A DNA stretch of 64,000 nt, from contig NZ_QEOL01000007.1 of NCBI RefSeq assembly GCF_003096715.1, positions 62,001 to 126,000 on the forward strand. The letters are read 5' to 3'. The position numbers were made by a program, and so were the translations under genes. Below the pieces are notes generated by a model, which saw only the letters and a list, made by a program, of their open reading frames with translations, was not told the origin of the DNA and ran no database searches. The DNA is from Paraburkholderia silvatlantica (GTDB taxonomy: Bacteria > Pseudomonadota > Gammaproteobacteria > Burkholderiales > Burkholderiaceae). Every line of letters begins with the position of its first letter. Within the stretch, counting starts at the first letter, position 1. Positions 37,755 to 46,697 of the stretch are shown here, piece by piece.

Positions 37755-39137
37755 TTAGGCAAACTCATAAACGACGCATTCAGCGCCGCCAGCATTCCCG
37801 CCAGCTGCAGCCGCGCCGCTCGCGGCGGCCTGATTGCCGCCACCGCCGCCCTCGCCAGAGACCGCGGCGTTAACCCCTGCGCCTGAACCAGCCTTGTCCT
37901 GGAAGGGAGCGGGATACATCGGTGACGGGCCGCCATGACCACCCATCGAATACGCGCCCGGGCTCGCAACCAGCCCGACGCCACCAGAAGAACCTGGCAC
38001 AAGGTTGATAGCCGTGGGCGTCACGCCGCCTACAGTCGAAACCGTGGGAAGCGACGTGCGGCCACTCGCGCCGGTAATCGCGGCAGTCGATGCGGTCGCG
38101 CCGCCGCTGCCCGCATTCCCGCCCGGGCAGCTCACGTAACCGCCGAATGTGGCCGCCGTGCCTGCGGTGCCGTTATTGCCGCCAGCCGTCGCACCAGATG
38201 GGCCAGTCGGCAGCGTCACGGTGACACCCGTTACTGCTGTCGCGAAATAGACGCGCGCGAAGGCACCAGCACCGCCGCCAGCCGCCGCTGCGGACTGCGC
38301 AGTGCCAGTCCCAGATGCGCCGCCGCCGCTGCCACCAGGGGCCTGCAGTTCGACGATCTGGGAGTTAGTGCCCGCAGTCTTCGTATAAGTGGTGGTCGCC
38401 GTGAGGCGCTGCACATTGATCAGCCTTCCTGGCTGGTTGGGAATCGGCTGCATGGAGGGATTCACGCCGACACCGGCTGACGTCAAAACCTGCCCAGCGC
38501 TCCCGGTCGCGAGCGCAACCACCGGGCCGCCACCATTACCGACCAGCACGCCGCTCGGGTTGAGCGTCGAGACACCCGTGCCCCCTTCGGTCACAGGAAC
38601 AGGCGTGGCGAGCGAAATCGTCACGCTGCCCGTATTCGCGCTCACGTTGATCCCAGTGCCCGCCATAATCGCGTTGACGATCAACTGGAACGTGGGATCA
38701 GCAGTGGTGCCATTGCTGACGAGGGCCTGCCCAGCAGCGCCTGGCGCGGTGAAGTTCGGCGCATTCACACCGTTGCCGATCAACACCTCGTGATCGGGCA
38801 TCGTGGTGAGCGCCGTGCCGCCATTGGGCACCGAAACCGGCGCGTGCAAGGCAATGATGATTTCGCCTTCGTTGACGGTCACGGTCATGCCGTTGCCGGG
38901 CGTGAGAAGCAGCCCATTGGGCAGGTTCGTAGCAGCAGTCGCGAGCACATACGACACCGCTTCGAGCGCAGTCACCTGCTTTTCGAGCGTGCCGATATCG
39001 ATCGGCGATCCATCGCCGCCCGTACGGTTGAGCAGCGCGACAATCAACATCCAGAACTGGCGCGTCGCGCGGCCCGCGGAATCGACGATCGGCACAGCCT
39101 GATTCTGCAGGCTTGCGTCGGTATAGACGTCGCTCAT
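37755..39137 (-). CDS. Tail fibre or tip protein with glycine-rich C-terminus
   Basis: 460 residues. N-terminal SDVYTDASLQNQAVPIVDSA then a helical stretch, several beta repeats (VPNGGTALTTMPDHEVLIG, VPVTEGGTGVSTLNPSGVL) typical of phage fibre shafts. The last 170 residues are extremely Gly/Ala-rich (e.g. GGSGGGASGTGTAQSAAAAG), as in polyglycine-sandwich receptor-binding tips. It lies where P22 has the tail needle gene; it could fill that place, but no coiled-coil needle is evident. Overlaps gp10 by four bases. Confidence 0.68.
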   Translation of the reverse strand: MSDVYTDASLQNQAVPIVDSAGRATRQFWMLIVALLNRTGGDGSPIDIGTLEKQVTALEAVSYVLATAATNLPNGLLLTPGNGMTVTVNEGEIIIALHAPVSVPNGGTALTTMPDHEVLIGNGVNAPNFTAPGAAGQALVSNGTTADPTFQLIVNAIMAGTGINVSANTGSVTISLATPVPVTEGGTGVSTLNPSGVLVGNGGGPVVALATGSAGQVLTSAGVGVNPSMQPIPNQPGRLINVQRLTATTTYTKTAGTNSQIVELQAPGGSGGGASGTGTAQSAAAAGGGAGAFARVYFATAVTGVTVTLPTGPSGATAGGNNGTAGTAATFGGYVSCPGGNAGSGGATASTAAITGASGRTSLPTVSTVGGVTPTAINLVPGSSGGVGLVASPGAYSMGGHGGPSPMYPAPFQDKAGSGAGVNAAVSGEGGGGGNQAAASGAAAAGGNAGGAECVVYEFA

Positions 39138-40621
39138 ACGTAGATCAGGCTCGCGCCGACGATATCGCGCGGCACCGGGTCAGAAAACTTCAGGTCATAG
39201 ACGCGATCGCGCGCCTGCCCCATGCGGCGCCAGATGCAGCGATTGCGCGTCTGGCCGACAAGCCCGACCGGACGCCAGTGCTCATTGCCCCACGTCTGGC
39301 CGCCGTCATCCGACCAGCTGAGCACCGCCTGCGGATTGCTGCCCTGTCCCGTCTGAAGCCCTACGCCGGGCGTGAATTCGACCTGCAGTTGCGAATGAAA
39401 CACGCGCTCGCGATTGCTCTGGTCCCAGACATGCGGCGTGCGGCGCCAACCGATGAGCGGCGCGCCGTTGTCCGAATAAACCTGACGCGAGAGCAGATAG
39501 AGCGTGCCGCTGCGGTAGTCGCCAACGATCGTCATGCCCGCGAAGTTCATGCAGGCATTCGACATATGGCGATGGAAAAGACCGGCGACCGGGTCATAGC
39601 TCGCGCGCTCGTGCCACATGTTCGTCGTCACGTCCCATGTCCATGTCACGTCGGCAGTCGGGAACGTGAGCACATAAAATTCGTGGTTGTCCTGCTGGTA
39701 CGTGTAGGCAATCGCGTCGCTGATCGTCGGATAGCTGGCGATAGCGTGGTTCACGGCGATCGTCGACACATCGATGATCTGGTAGCCGACCGTGCGCTTG
39801 ACGGTGTTCTGCCCACGCTCGTTACGACCGAGCCAGATCAGCGAATCGACGCCGTGCGCGGTATCGCTGATGCGCGCGATGCTCTGCTTCGCCGCGCAGC
39901 CATGTTGCGGCGTCACGCCTTGCAAACGCGAGAACGGGAACGTCGCATTGCCCGCGTCGATCCAGACTTCCGTGGTGCGCTCGCCAATCAGCCACAACTC
40001 GCGGATGTTTTCGTGCAGGGTAACGAGATCGTCGGTGCTCGAATCCTTCAGCGCGAAATACGTTGCATCCATCGCCGTCGTGCCATTCCAGTACAGCGGC
40101 GACGTGTAAAACGTCTGCGTGCCCGGGCGGTTGAACACGAGCCAGCCGTCGATGAAGGCAACACGGTCAGAGCCCAGCCATGCCTCGTCGGTGATCTGCG
40201 TGACGGTCTTGCCGGTGAGGTTCACGACATAGCCGTTCGGGCCATCCACGATCACCGCGATGCCGCCCGCGCCGTTATCGCGGATACACACCGGCCCCGT
40301 CGACGTGAGCAGCGTGCCGATCTGCGTGCCCGAAAGCACGGCGGTCGCAAGCCCAGATGCGGTCATGTTGGCCGTCAGCCAGAACACGGCATTGCCGGAG
40401 ACAACCAGCGCCGTCTGCGCGCCGGGAAGCACCCAGCAGCCGCGAATCGGGCCGGTGCCTACGGTCAGCAGCGAGAGCAGCCCAGGCGTGCCGAGCAGCG
40501 CCTTGGGCGTCTTCGAATCGCCGTTCTGCGACACCTCGACGTACCAGTTGACGCACTTTTCCGCATCCTGCAGCAGCATCGGCGCTTCATACGCTTGGCC
40601 CACGAACGGGAATTGCGGCAT
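39134..40621 (-). CDS. Packaged DNA stabilisation protein gp10-like (tail hub)
   Basis: 495 residues; P22 gp10 has 472. The start MPQFPFVGQAYEAPMLLQDAEKCVNWYVEV is typical: these proteins open with a PxxG/QRxxNxY-like motif describing a beta-propeller hub. Trp/Gly-rich blades follow. In P22 gp10 attaches to gp4 and closes the portal after packaging. One-base overlap with the gp4-like gene. Confidence 0.85.
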   Translation of the reverse strand: MPQFPFVGQAYEAPMLLQDAEKCVNWYVEVSQNGDSKTPKALLGTPGLLSLLTVGTGPIRGCWVLPGAQTALVVSGNAVFWLTANMTASGLATAVLSGTQIGTLLTSTGPVCIRDNGAGGIAVIVDGPNGYVVNLTGKTVTQITDEAWLGSDRVAFIDGWLVFNRPGTQTFYTSPLYWNGTTAMDATYFALKDSSTDDLVTLHENIRELWLIGERTTEVWIDAGNATFPFSRLQGVTPQHGCAAKQSIARISDTAHGVDSLIWLGRNERGQNTVKRTVGYQIIDVSTIAVNHAIASYPTISDAIAYTYQQDNHEFYVLTFPTADVTWTWDVTTNMWHERASYDPVAGLFHRHMSNACMNFAGMTIVGDYRSGTLYLLSRQVYSDNGAPLIGWRRTPHVWDQSNRERVFHSQLQVEFTPGVGLQTGQGSNPQAVLSWSDDGGQTWGNEHWRPVGLVGQTRNRCIWRRMGQARDRVYDLKFSDPVPRDIVGASLIYV

Positions 40622-41571
40622 TACTGGAAGCCTCCATGGAGGATCCAGCCCGCATCTGCTTTCGCGCGCCCGGCGATCGCGCGGTCATACGTCGCCGTGC
40701 TCTGCGCCTGCATGTTCAACGCTTTCACCGCCGCCTTCGCCTGCGCGTATTGCTGCATGACGAGTTGCGAAGGCTGCTTGCCGTATTCCGGCGCCAACTC
40801 GAGCGCAAGCGCAAGCTTCAGGAATCGCACATAGCCCTGCGGCAGGCTCACTTCGGTATTGAGTGTCAGCAGGTCCGAGAACAGGTTATCGGTCCACAGA
40901 TGAAGCTCACCGGCCTGAGACGGCGTGGGGAACATATACAGCGTCGCGAGCGGGAAAGCAGCGTCGTAGTAAATGACCTTCGGCCACGGCCCCGGCTGGT
41001 TCTTCAGCCCGATCGCCGACCACTGATCGACCGAGATGATTTCCAGCGGGTAGTCGACCTGCGAGATACCGCTCGTCGTCAGGCGCGTGAAACCGTTCAC
41101 GATGCGCAGCGGGCGCTGCACGCCGAAATTGCCGGGCGTCGTGAACTTGATCGGCGCGAGCACCGCGAACGTCGCTGTCGCGGGCGCCGACATAGTCACA
41201 GTCGATGCGGCTGCGTTGAATGCCGTTACGGTCGCGCCGACGGCAATGCCCGCACCCGTCAGCGTGCCGCCGATCTGGATATTCGACGGCATGGCCGTCA
41301 CGCCCGAGATCGTTTCGCTACCCTGCACTGTCGTGCCGAGGAACGTGCCACCCACCGGATTGCCGATGGTGTAAATGTTCTGGCCGGATACCAGCTCGAG
41401 GATGTTTTCGACGCGCTGATAGCATGCAAGGTGCTCATTCGACAGGCTGTCGAGCAGGTCATTCAGCACCCACAACGCGTCATTCGCATCCTGATCATCC
41501 AGCACCTCGCCGGCCGCATAGGCGTTGATGCGCTTGAGCGCACCCTGAATGATGTCGAGAGCGGTGGCCAT
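40621..41571 (-). CDS. Head completion/tail accessory protein gp4-like
   Basis: 316 residues, about twice P22 gp4 (166). The first 60 residues (IIQGALKRINAYAAGEVLDD, LWVLNDLLDSLSNEHLACYQ) and the C-terminal third (GYVRFLKLALALELAPEYGK) match gp4-family helices. An inserted beta-rich Ser/Thr/Ala domain of about 90 residues (about 75-160) looks like an added Ig-like or decoration module. It forms the first ring under the portal. One-base overlaps with both neighbours. Confidence 0.8.
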   Translation of the reverse strand: MATALDIIQGALKRINAYAAGEVLDDQDANDALWVLNDLLDSLSNEHLACYQRVENILELVSGQNIYTIGNPVGGTFLGTTVQGSETISGVTAMPSNIQIGGTLTGAGIAVGATVTAFNAAASTVTMSAPATATFAVLAPIKFTTPGNFGVQRPLRIVNGFTRLTTSGISQVDYPLEIISVDQWSAIGLKNQPGPWPKVIYYDAAFPLATLYMFPTPSQAGELHLWTDNLFSDLLTLNTEVSLPQGYVRFLKLALALELAPEYGKQPSQLVMQQYAQAKAAVKALNMQAQSTATYDRAIAGRAKADAGWILHGGFQ

Positions 41572-41768
41572 CAGGCGTTACCGGCGCTCTTCGCTTCAGG
41601 TTCCGTGATCAGCGAACCGAGATCTTCGGTGAAGCCCTTCGCCGCGTTTTGCTCGCGCGCGGATTTGACGATAACGGTCTGCACCACGCCGGAATGCAGC
41701 GCTTCCTTCAGCGCGTGCTCGCTCTCGATCGGTGCGGTGGCCTTGTACAGCATTTTCGGGAATTCCAT
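41571..41768 (-). CDS. Small phage protein of head module
   Basis: 65 residues: MEFPKMLYKATAPIESEHAL with a mixed charged helix and an acidic end. Similar short proteins with YK-x-G/A-x(n) starts are found in many phages next to coat genes. No function known. Ends one base into the gp4-like gene. Confidence 0.62.
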   Translation of the reverse strand: MEFPKMLYKATAPIESEHALKEALHSGVVQTVIVKSAREQNAAKGFTEDLGSLITEPEAKSAGNA

Positions 41769-41788
41769 TTCGGATCCTCAACGAAAAC

Positions 41789-41806
41789 GGGGCGCCGAAG
41801 CGCCCC
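41789..41806 (-). terminator. Hairpin between head genes
   Basis: Stem GGGGCGC / GCGCCCC with loop CGAA, followed on the minus strand by GTTTTCG. Short T tract, so termination may be partial. Confidence 0.6.
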
Positions 41807-41815
41807 TGGATTGCG

Positions 41816-42208
41816 TTAGTACGAGTTCATGTAGCCAGAACCAGCCGGGATCGACTCGTTCGGCTGCGGACGCGTGACGCGCACGGTGTAGTTCCCGGCA
41901 TTCGGCGTGATTGCACCGGCCGTCACGTTGACGAACACGATCGGCAGCTGGTCGGTGACCGTGCATACCGCCGGCTCGGCAACGAGGCCTGCCTGGAACG
42001 AACCAGGCGCATTGACCACCTCGCAGACGTCGCCCGCGATGAGGCCGAGGCCGGAGTTGTTGAAGGTCTGCTTCGCCGACGTGGCAGCGCCAACGGATGC
42101 AGGCGTGATGCTGATGGTTTGCAGGATCGCGACCTTCTGGATATTGCCGGTCGGCTCCTGCGGCACCGGGTTGCTCGTAATAGCCGGGCCCGGATTCGTG
42201 CTGGACAT
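41816..42208 (-). CDS. Phage head-module protein, possible decoration protein
   Basis: 130 residues, beta-rich, starts MSSTNPGPAITSNPVPQEPT; middle NAPGSFQAGLVAEPAVCTVT. It directly follows the coat gene behind a terminator. Decoration or head-fibre proteins often sit here, but this is inferred only from place and composition. Confidence 0.55.
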   Translation of the reverse strand: MSSTNPGPAITSNPVPQEPTGNIQKVAILQTISITPASVGAATSAKQTFNNSGLGLIAGDVCEVVNAPGSFQAGLVAEPAVCTVTDQLPIVFVNVTAGAITPNAGNYTVRVTRPQPNESIPAGSGYMNSY

Positions 42209-42231
42209 GTCCTTCTCCTAGAAAGAGAAAA

Positions 42232-42249
42232 GCCCCGCCTGAGCGGGGC
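42232..42249 (-). terminator. Intrinsic terminator after the coat gene
   Basis: Stem GCCCCGC / GCGGGGC with CTGA loop, followed on the minus strand by TTTTCTCTTTC. Confidence 0.8.
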
Positions 42250-42258
42250 AATTCGGGG

Positions 42259-43575
42259 TTAGCCGGCGATACGGCAGGCCAGTTCGCGATACAGCGACGC
42301 CCAGCCGTAGAGCACGTCGAGACGCGTCGGGATGGCATCGTTGTTGATCGTGTACTGGCGCACCACGCGGATCGAGAGACCCGTTTCCTTGTCCGCCGCG
42401 CGGCCGGCGAAATGCACGCCGTCGGGCAGTTCAAGGTCGGCGGAGGCGATGGTGAATGCATCGCGATGGAAGCCCAGCGACTGCGGCGACACCGTGTTCG
42501 CAGCACCGAAGACCGTGATCGCGGCGTTATTCGCCGGAGCAGCAGTCACGTTCTGGAACTGGCCGCCGCTGATGATTGCCGGCGCGATAGTGAGCTGCAG
42601 AATGCCCGAGCCATCCGACGTGTACGAACCGCCGACGACCTGGCCGTAGCTGTTCACGATCGGGGTGAACGTGCCATTCGACGGCGTCCCGACAGCCGGG
42701 CGCACGACGAACTGGCGCAGCGTCGGCGTGCCCCATGCCGAACGGTTCTGCGGGTTCACCGCATACACGCCTGCGATCTGGATCACGTCGCCAACATTCA
42801 GCACGTTGGTCGATGCCGTCCATCCCGTCGTATAGAGCGTGCCGTTGTCCTGCCAGCCGCTCGTGATCAACGCCGAGCTCGTGCCGGACGTCGAGAACAC
42901 CGGCGTGCCACCCTGCGCGCCCACCGTGTAGGCCACGACGTTCTGGTCCTGATACCAGTCGAAGCCAGCGGTCTCGCGACCGATGAGCCCCTTCTTGTAT
43001 TGCTCGCCAATCTGCGCCTGCGGGTTGAACAGGTTCGAGAAGCCACCCACCGAAGCGGCCATCGTGAACGGATCGAGCACGATGTTGCGCTCGCCGTCGC
43101 GCGGCACACCTTCGGAGTCGAGAATCGCGCCAGCGTTCAGGAACGTGGCCAGGCTGTTCGGCTTCGTGCCCGGCGTGCCCACGGCGTTAGCCGTGTTCTG
43201 ATAGGCGAACGTCGTGCCGTCGAAGTCGATCTTGTTGGCGATCGCCGCGACGGCGGGCTTGATGAGACGACGCTTGAAATCGTCCATCGAGAGCAGCAGA
43301 TCCGCCGTCGAGAACTGCGTGTCGACGTGGAACTGCGTGGTGAGCGTGACCGGCACGCTGCCTTCGACGAAGTCTTCGACGTTCAGCGCCGGGCCGACAG
43401 TGCCCTTGAAGCGCGCCGGACGGCGAACGTTGACCGTGTAACCGATCTTCGCGCCCGGGATGGCGAATTTGTCGTCGTACTCGCGATTGACCTTGTCGGT
43501 GAAGGTCAGTTCGTTTTCCAGCACCATCAGCGCTTCGTTCGTGATGTCGCTGATGGTAAGCAAGGTGTTGCTCAT
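42259..43575 (-). CDS. Major capsid protein, P22 gp5-like
   Basis: 438 residues; P22 coat has 430. The start MSNTLLTISDITNEALMVLE and motifs DKFAIPGAKIGYTVNVRRPA, TTQFHVDTQFSTADLLLSMD and the C-terminal LDVLYGWASLYRELACRIAG match the P22 coat (HK97 fold with insertion domain) family. Located after the scaffold gene, flanked by hairpins on both sides that could set its expression level. Confidence 0.9.
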   Translation of the reverse strand: MSNTLLTISDITNEALMVLENELTFTDKVNREYDDKFAIPGAKIGYTVNVRRPARFKGTVGPALNVEDFVEGSVPVTLTTQFHVDTQFSTADLLLSMDDFKRRLIKPAVAAIANKIDFDGTTFAYQNTANAVGTPGTKPNSLATFLNAGAILDSEGVPRDGERNIVLDPFTMAASVGGFSNLFNPQAQIGEQYKKGLIGRETAGFDWYQDQNVVAYTVGAQGGTPVFSTSGTSSALITSGWQDNGTLYTTGWTASTNVLNVGDVIQIAGVYAVNPQNRSAWGTPTLRQFVVRPAVGTPSNGTFTPIVNSYGQVVGGSYTSDGSGILQLTIAPAIISGGQFQNVTAAPANNAAITVFGAANTVSPQSLGFHRDAFTIASADLELPDGVHFAGRAADKETGLSIRVVRQYTINNDAIPTRLDVLYGWASLYRELACRIAG

Positions 43576-43595
43576 TTCAGGCTCCAGAAATGCAA

Positions 43596-43615
43596 AAACC
43601 CGCCTGAGCGGGTTT
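43596..43615 (-). terminator. Intrinsic terminator between scaffold and coat genes
   Basis: Stem AAACCCGC / GCGGGTTT with CTGA loop, followed on the minus strand by TTGCATTT. Same CTGA loop as the terminator after the coat gene. Confidence 0.72.
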
Positions 43616-43633
43616 CACGGATTGAATTGAGCG

Positions 43634-44545
43634 TCAGCGTCGCTTCGATGCCTGCTGGGCCTGTCGGTGGGCCTTGTATTCCTGATACGTCATCTGGCTG
43701 GTCGGTTTCTCGACCGGCGTCGACGCATCCTTCAGCGGCTCGATCGGCGCGGGCGCCTTCGATACTTCGGGTTCCTTCTTCTTCGCAGCAGGCTCGGTCT
43801 TCGTGGCTGCGGGCTTCTTCTCGGCGGCCAGACGATCCTCGAGCTTGCCGAGCGTGCGCAGCGCGGCCGTCGGGCTCATACCCTTCAGCAACAACGCCTC
43901 GTCCGGGTTCTGCGCGAAGTAATACGCCAAGCGCGGGCCGATATCACTCTCGACGATCGCCACATATAGATGGTTCGGCAGGTCGATTTCCGACTTGCCA
44001 ACGACGTCGTCGTAATCAGGGATTTCGGTCTTTGCTGCCGCGAGACGCTTCTGCCAGTTGTCGGCCAGCTGCTGCTGGGCGGCCTCGGCGCGCGCCTGCT
44101 GTTCTGCCTGTTGCTGCTCCGCAAGCTTCTGGTCAACCTTCCAGTCGGTGAGCGCTTCCTGGTAGTCCTCATCGGACACAAACTGGGCGCGCTGCGGCTT
44201 CGGATCGAGTTCCTTGGGTGCAGGCTGGGCCTGCGCGGCGGCCATGCTGGCGCGGATCTCAGAGAGTTCCGATTCCAGCTGTGCGACGCGGGCATTCGCC
44301 GCATCGGTTTCGCCACGGGCTGCACTGACTTCGCCACGCAGCGCATTGCGCTCGTGACGGGTTTCAACAAGTTCCTTGACGATCGAAACCTTCTTCGGCT
44401 GTTGCGACGACTCACCGGCTGCGGTTACCGCTTCAGCTTCCTTCGACTCGACCGCGGTTTCGGTCTTTGCCTCGGTCGCCGGTTGCGCGCCAGTGATGTG
44501 CTGCATCAGGTTTTCGGAGGTGACAACAGTGCGTGTTTCGGACAT
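43634..44545 (-). CDS. Scaffolding protein, P22 gp8-like
   Basis: 303 residues, the same length as P22 gp8. Highly charged and helical, with a Gln/Ala coiled-coil (KLAEQQQAEQQARAEAAQQQ) in the middle and a basic C-terminal end AHRQAQQASKRR that would bind coat protein, as in gp8. ATG at 44545. Directs procapsid assembly and is released on DNA packaging. Between portal and coat genes as in P22. Confidence 0.83.
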   Translation of the reverse strand: MSETRTVVTSENLMQHITGAQPATEAKTETAVESKEAEAVTAAGESSQQPKKVSIVKELVETRHERNALRGEVSAARGETDAANARVAQLESELSEIRASMAAAQAQPAPKELDPKPQRAQFVSDEDYQEALTDWKVDQKLAEQQQAEQQARAEAAQQQLADNWQKRLAAAKTEIPDYDDVVGKSEIDLPNHLYVAIVESDIGPRLAYYFAQNPDEALLLKGMSPTAALRTLGKLEDRLAAEKKPAATKTEPAAKKKEPEVSKAPAPIEPLKDASTPVEKPTSQMTYQEYKAHRQAQQASKRR

Positions 44546-44575
44546 GGATAGCTCCACGAGACCCAGATATGAAAA

Positions 44576-44608
44576 CGCCCGCGCGGCATCTGGGTAGCCG
44601 GGCGGGCG
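44576..44608 (-). terminator. Hairpin between portal and scaffold genes
   Basis: Arms CGCCCGC (44576-44582) and GCGGGCG (44602-44608) with a 19-base loop, followed on the minus strand by GTTTTC. Weaker than the others. Confidence 0.5.
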
Positions 44609-44628
44609 AATGAAACGGTGATGCGGAT

Positions 44629-46695
44629 TTAGTGCGTGGCGTCGTTCTTCGCGGCAGCTTCCACCGCGGCGATCTCGCGACGATCGTTCATGTGCGCCAG
44701 AAGAATGGCAACATGGCCTTTGATCTCTTCGAGCTCGAGCGCCGTCTGATCGCGGCTCTCGATATCGTGACGCTTCGTGCTGTCCTGCATCGACGTGCGC
44801 TGGGCATCGCCCTGCTGGCGCATCTGCTCGACCGACAGCTTGTATTTGAGGTCCGTCTGCAGCTGCTGTACGAGCGCGCCGGATTGTTTCAGTTGGGCCT
44901 GAAGCTGGGCGATCACAGCCCTCACTTCGTCAGGGATGTTTTCGGGAAGATTCTGCTCAGCCTGCGCGATCGGGTTGGCGGCAGCGAGGCGATCGGCGAT
45001 CAGGTCGGCACCAGGCCAATCGAACTGGCGCAGGATCACGTCGTCGGCGATCATCGACACCTTCTGGCCGAGCGGCGTGCCGAGCAGCTGCAGCATATGA
45101 TCGGCAGCTTCCTCGCGCTTCGTCTGATAGCCCGGACCGGTGTCGATAACGACGTCGTATTCGCCCACGGTCACGTCGTTCAGCACTTCCTGAATCGCGC
45201 CAGTGAGCGGGTCCATCTGCTTCTGGTTGATGGTGACGCTATCGGGGACGCCGTCCTCGCCGATGATGCGAATAGTGCGCTCGACGTCGTAGTAATGCGG
45301 GATCAGGTCGAGGAGGATGTGGCCCGTGTGGCGGATCGAGCGGCACAGGTTGTCGTAGAAGTGGAAATTCGACTTGTCAGACTGCGCCTGGCGTCGCTGC
45401 ACCATCACGCCAGAGGTTTCCTGCCCTTCCGCGCCGAGCGCCGGATCGAACATGCCGGCCACGGCCTTCATGTCCTCGCTCGCGCCCATCGCGGCATTTA
45501 CCTGCGCCGACGGCAGTTGCTGCGGCTGCTGGCGAATCGGCGGGGGAACCTGATGCCCGTCAAGCGATTGCGGCTTGTATGAAAGATACGCAAACGATCG
45601 GTTGTTCGCCGAGTTCCAGACGTTCTCCTGCCCTTCAATCTGGCCTTCCGCAACCAGCCAAGGGGCCTTCGGTGCGAGTGCAACGAGTTCAGCCTCGGCG
45701 GTGCGCCAGAAGTTGTACATGCGCTGCGGGTCCTGAAGCATGCGGATCATGCCGTAACGCACAACCTTGCCGTCGAGCTCGTATTCAGCGCCATACACCG
45801 GCACCACCGGAATCCACTTGCCAGGCCATTCGCGTTCCTCGAGCACTTCGAGCGCGGTCAGCTTGTACCACTTCACCGCGCGGCGCACGGTGTCGCGCTC
45901 TTTAACGACGCGCAGGCCGTTCGCGGCAGCGGCGTCGAGGTCTTCCTGCTTGACCTCGCTGCGATAGCGCTTGTCGCCGTTCGAAAACAGCAGCAACGTG
46001 TCGGGCACGTGCTCAACCTTCCAGTATTCAGCGACGCGGATCTCGTCCTTCGTCGCCCACTGGTGCAGCTCGTCGCCCGCGCCGACCGCGCGCAGATCCA
46101 CCAGCTTTGCCTTCGGCCACTTGCGCTGGAATTTCTCGCGGCTCATCAGATCGGTGATGACGCACCAGTTCGCGTCCGATCCATCGGGCTGGCTGCTGGC
46201 CGGGTCAAAATAGACCGTGAACGGGTTGCGCACGCGGTCGATATACAGTTCCTGGTCGAAACTGTCGGGCGCGGTGTAGCGCGCCGCAATGCGCCAATAT
46301 CCCCAACCGATACGCACCTGGAAGTCCGACGCGGTGTCGTAGGCCACGTCGGCATTGCTGTTGGTCTGGATATGGCGCATCAGGCCGGCGATCACATCGG
46401 CCTTCTGCTTGTCCGCGCCGCTCGCCACAGCGTGCACCTGAATGCGCGGGCGCTGCTCACGCATGTTGTTGACGGTCTGGCGCACGAAGCTGTCAGTCTT
46501 GTTGACGACCAGACATGGGCGGTGTTCGAGTTCGCGCGACGTCTGGATCATCTCAGGCCACTGCTCACCAGCACCGAATTTCAGATCCTTGATGCCCTCG
46601 GCGCGGTTCTGCGTCTCGGCCTCGATCGCCGTTTTCAGGCACTCCTGGGCCTCCCGCACAACTGCCGGGATGCTACCGCTTCGTGATTTCGCCAT
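44629..46695 (-). CDS. Portal protein, P22 gp1-like
   Basis: 688 residues; P22 gp1 has 725. Motifs GIKDLKFGAGEQWP, PCLVVNKTDSFVRQTVNNMR and the conserved FDPASSQPDGSDANWC fit the P22 portal family. The C-terminal 130 residues are a long Gln/Ala-rich helix (QLQAQLKQSGALVQQLQTDL), the barrel seen in P22. Follows the terminase large gene by two bases. Confidence 0.88.
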   Translation of the reverse strand: MAKSRSGSIPAVVREAQECLKTAIEAETQNRAEGIKDLKFGAGEQWPEMIQTSRELEHRPCLVVNKTDSFVRQTVNNMREQRPRIQVHAVASGADKQKADVIAGLMRHIQTNSNADVAYDTASDFQVRIGWGYWRIAARYTAPDSFDQELYIDRVRNPFTVYFDPASSQPDGSDANWCVITDLMSREKFQRKWPKAKLVDLRAVGAGDELHQWATKDEIRVAEYWKVEHVPDTLLLFSNGDKRYRSEVKQEDLDAAAANGLRVVKERDTVRRAVKWYKLTALEVLEEREWPGKWIPVVPVYGAEYELDGKVVRYGMIRMLQDPQRMYNFWRTAEAELVALAPKAPWLVAEGQIEGQENVWNSANNRSFAYLSYKPQSLDGHQVPPPIRQQPQQLPSAQVNAAMGASEDMKAVAGMFDPALGAEGQETSGVMVQRRQAQSDKSNFHFYDNLCRSIRHTGHILLDLIPHYYDVERTIRIIGEDGVPDSVTINQKQMDPLTGAIQEVLNDVTVGEYDVVIDTGPGYQTKREEAADHMLQLLGTPLGQKVSMIADDVILRQFDWPGADLIADRLAAANPIAQAEQNLPENIPDEVRAVIAQLQAQLKQSGALVQQLQTDLKYKLSVEQMRQQGDAQRTSMQDSTKRHDIESRDQTALELEEIKGHVAILLAHMNDRREIAAVEAAAKNDATH

Positions 46696-46697
46696 GG

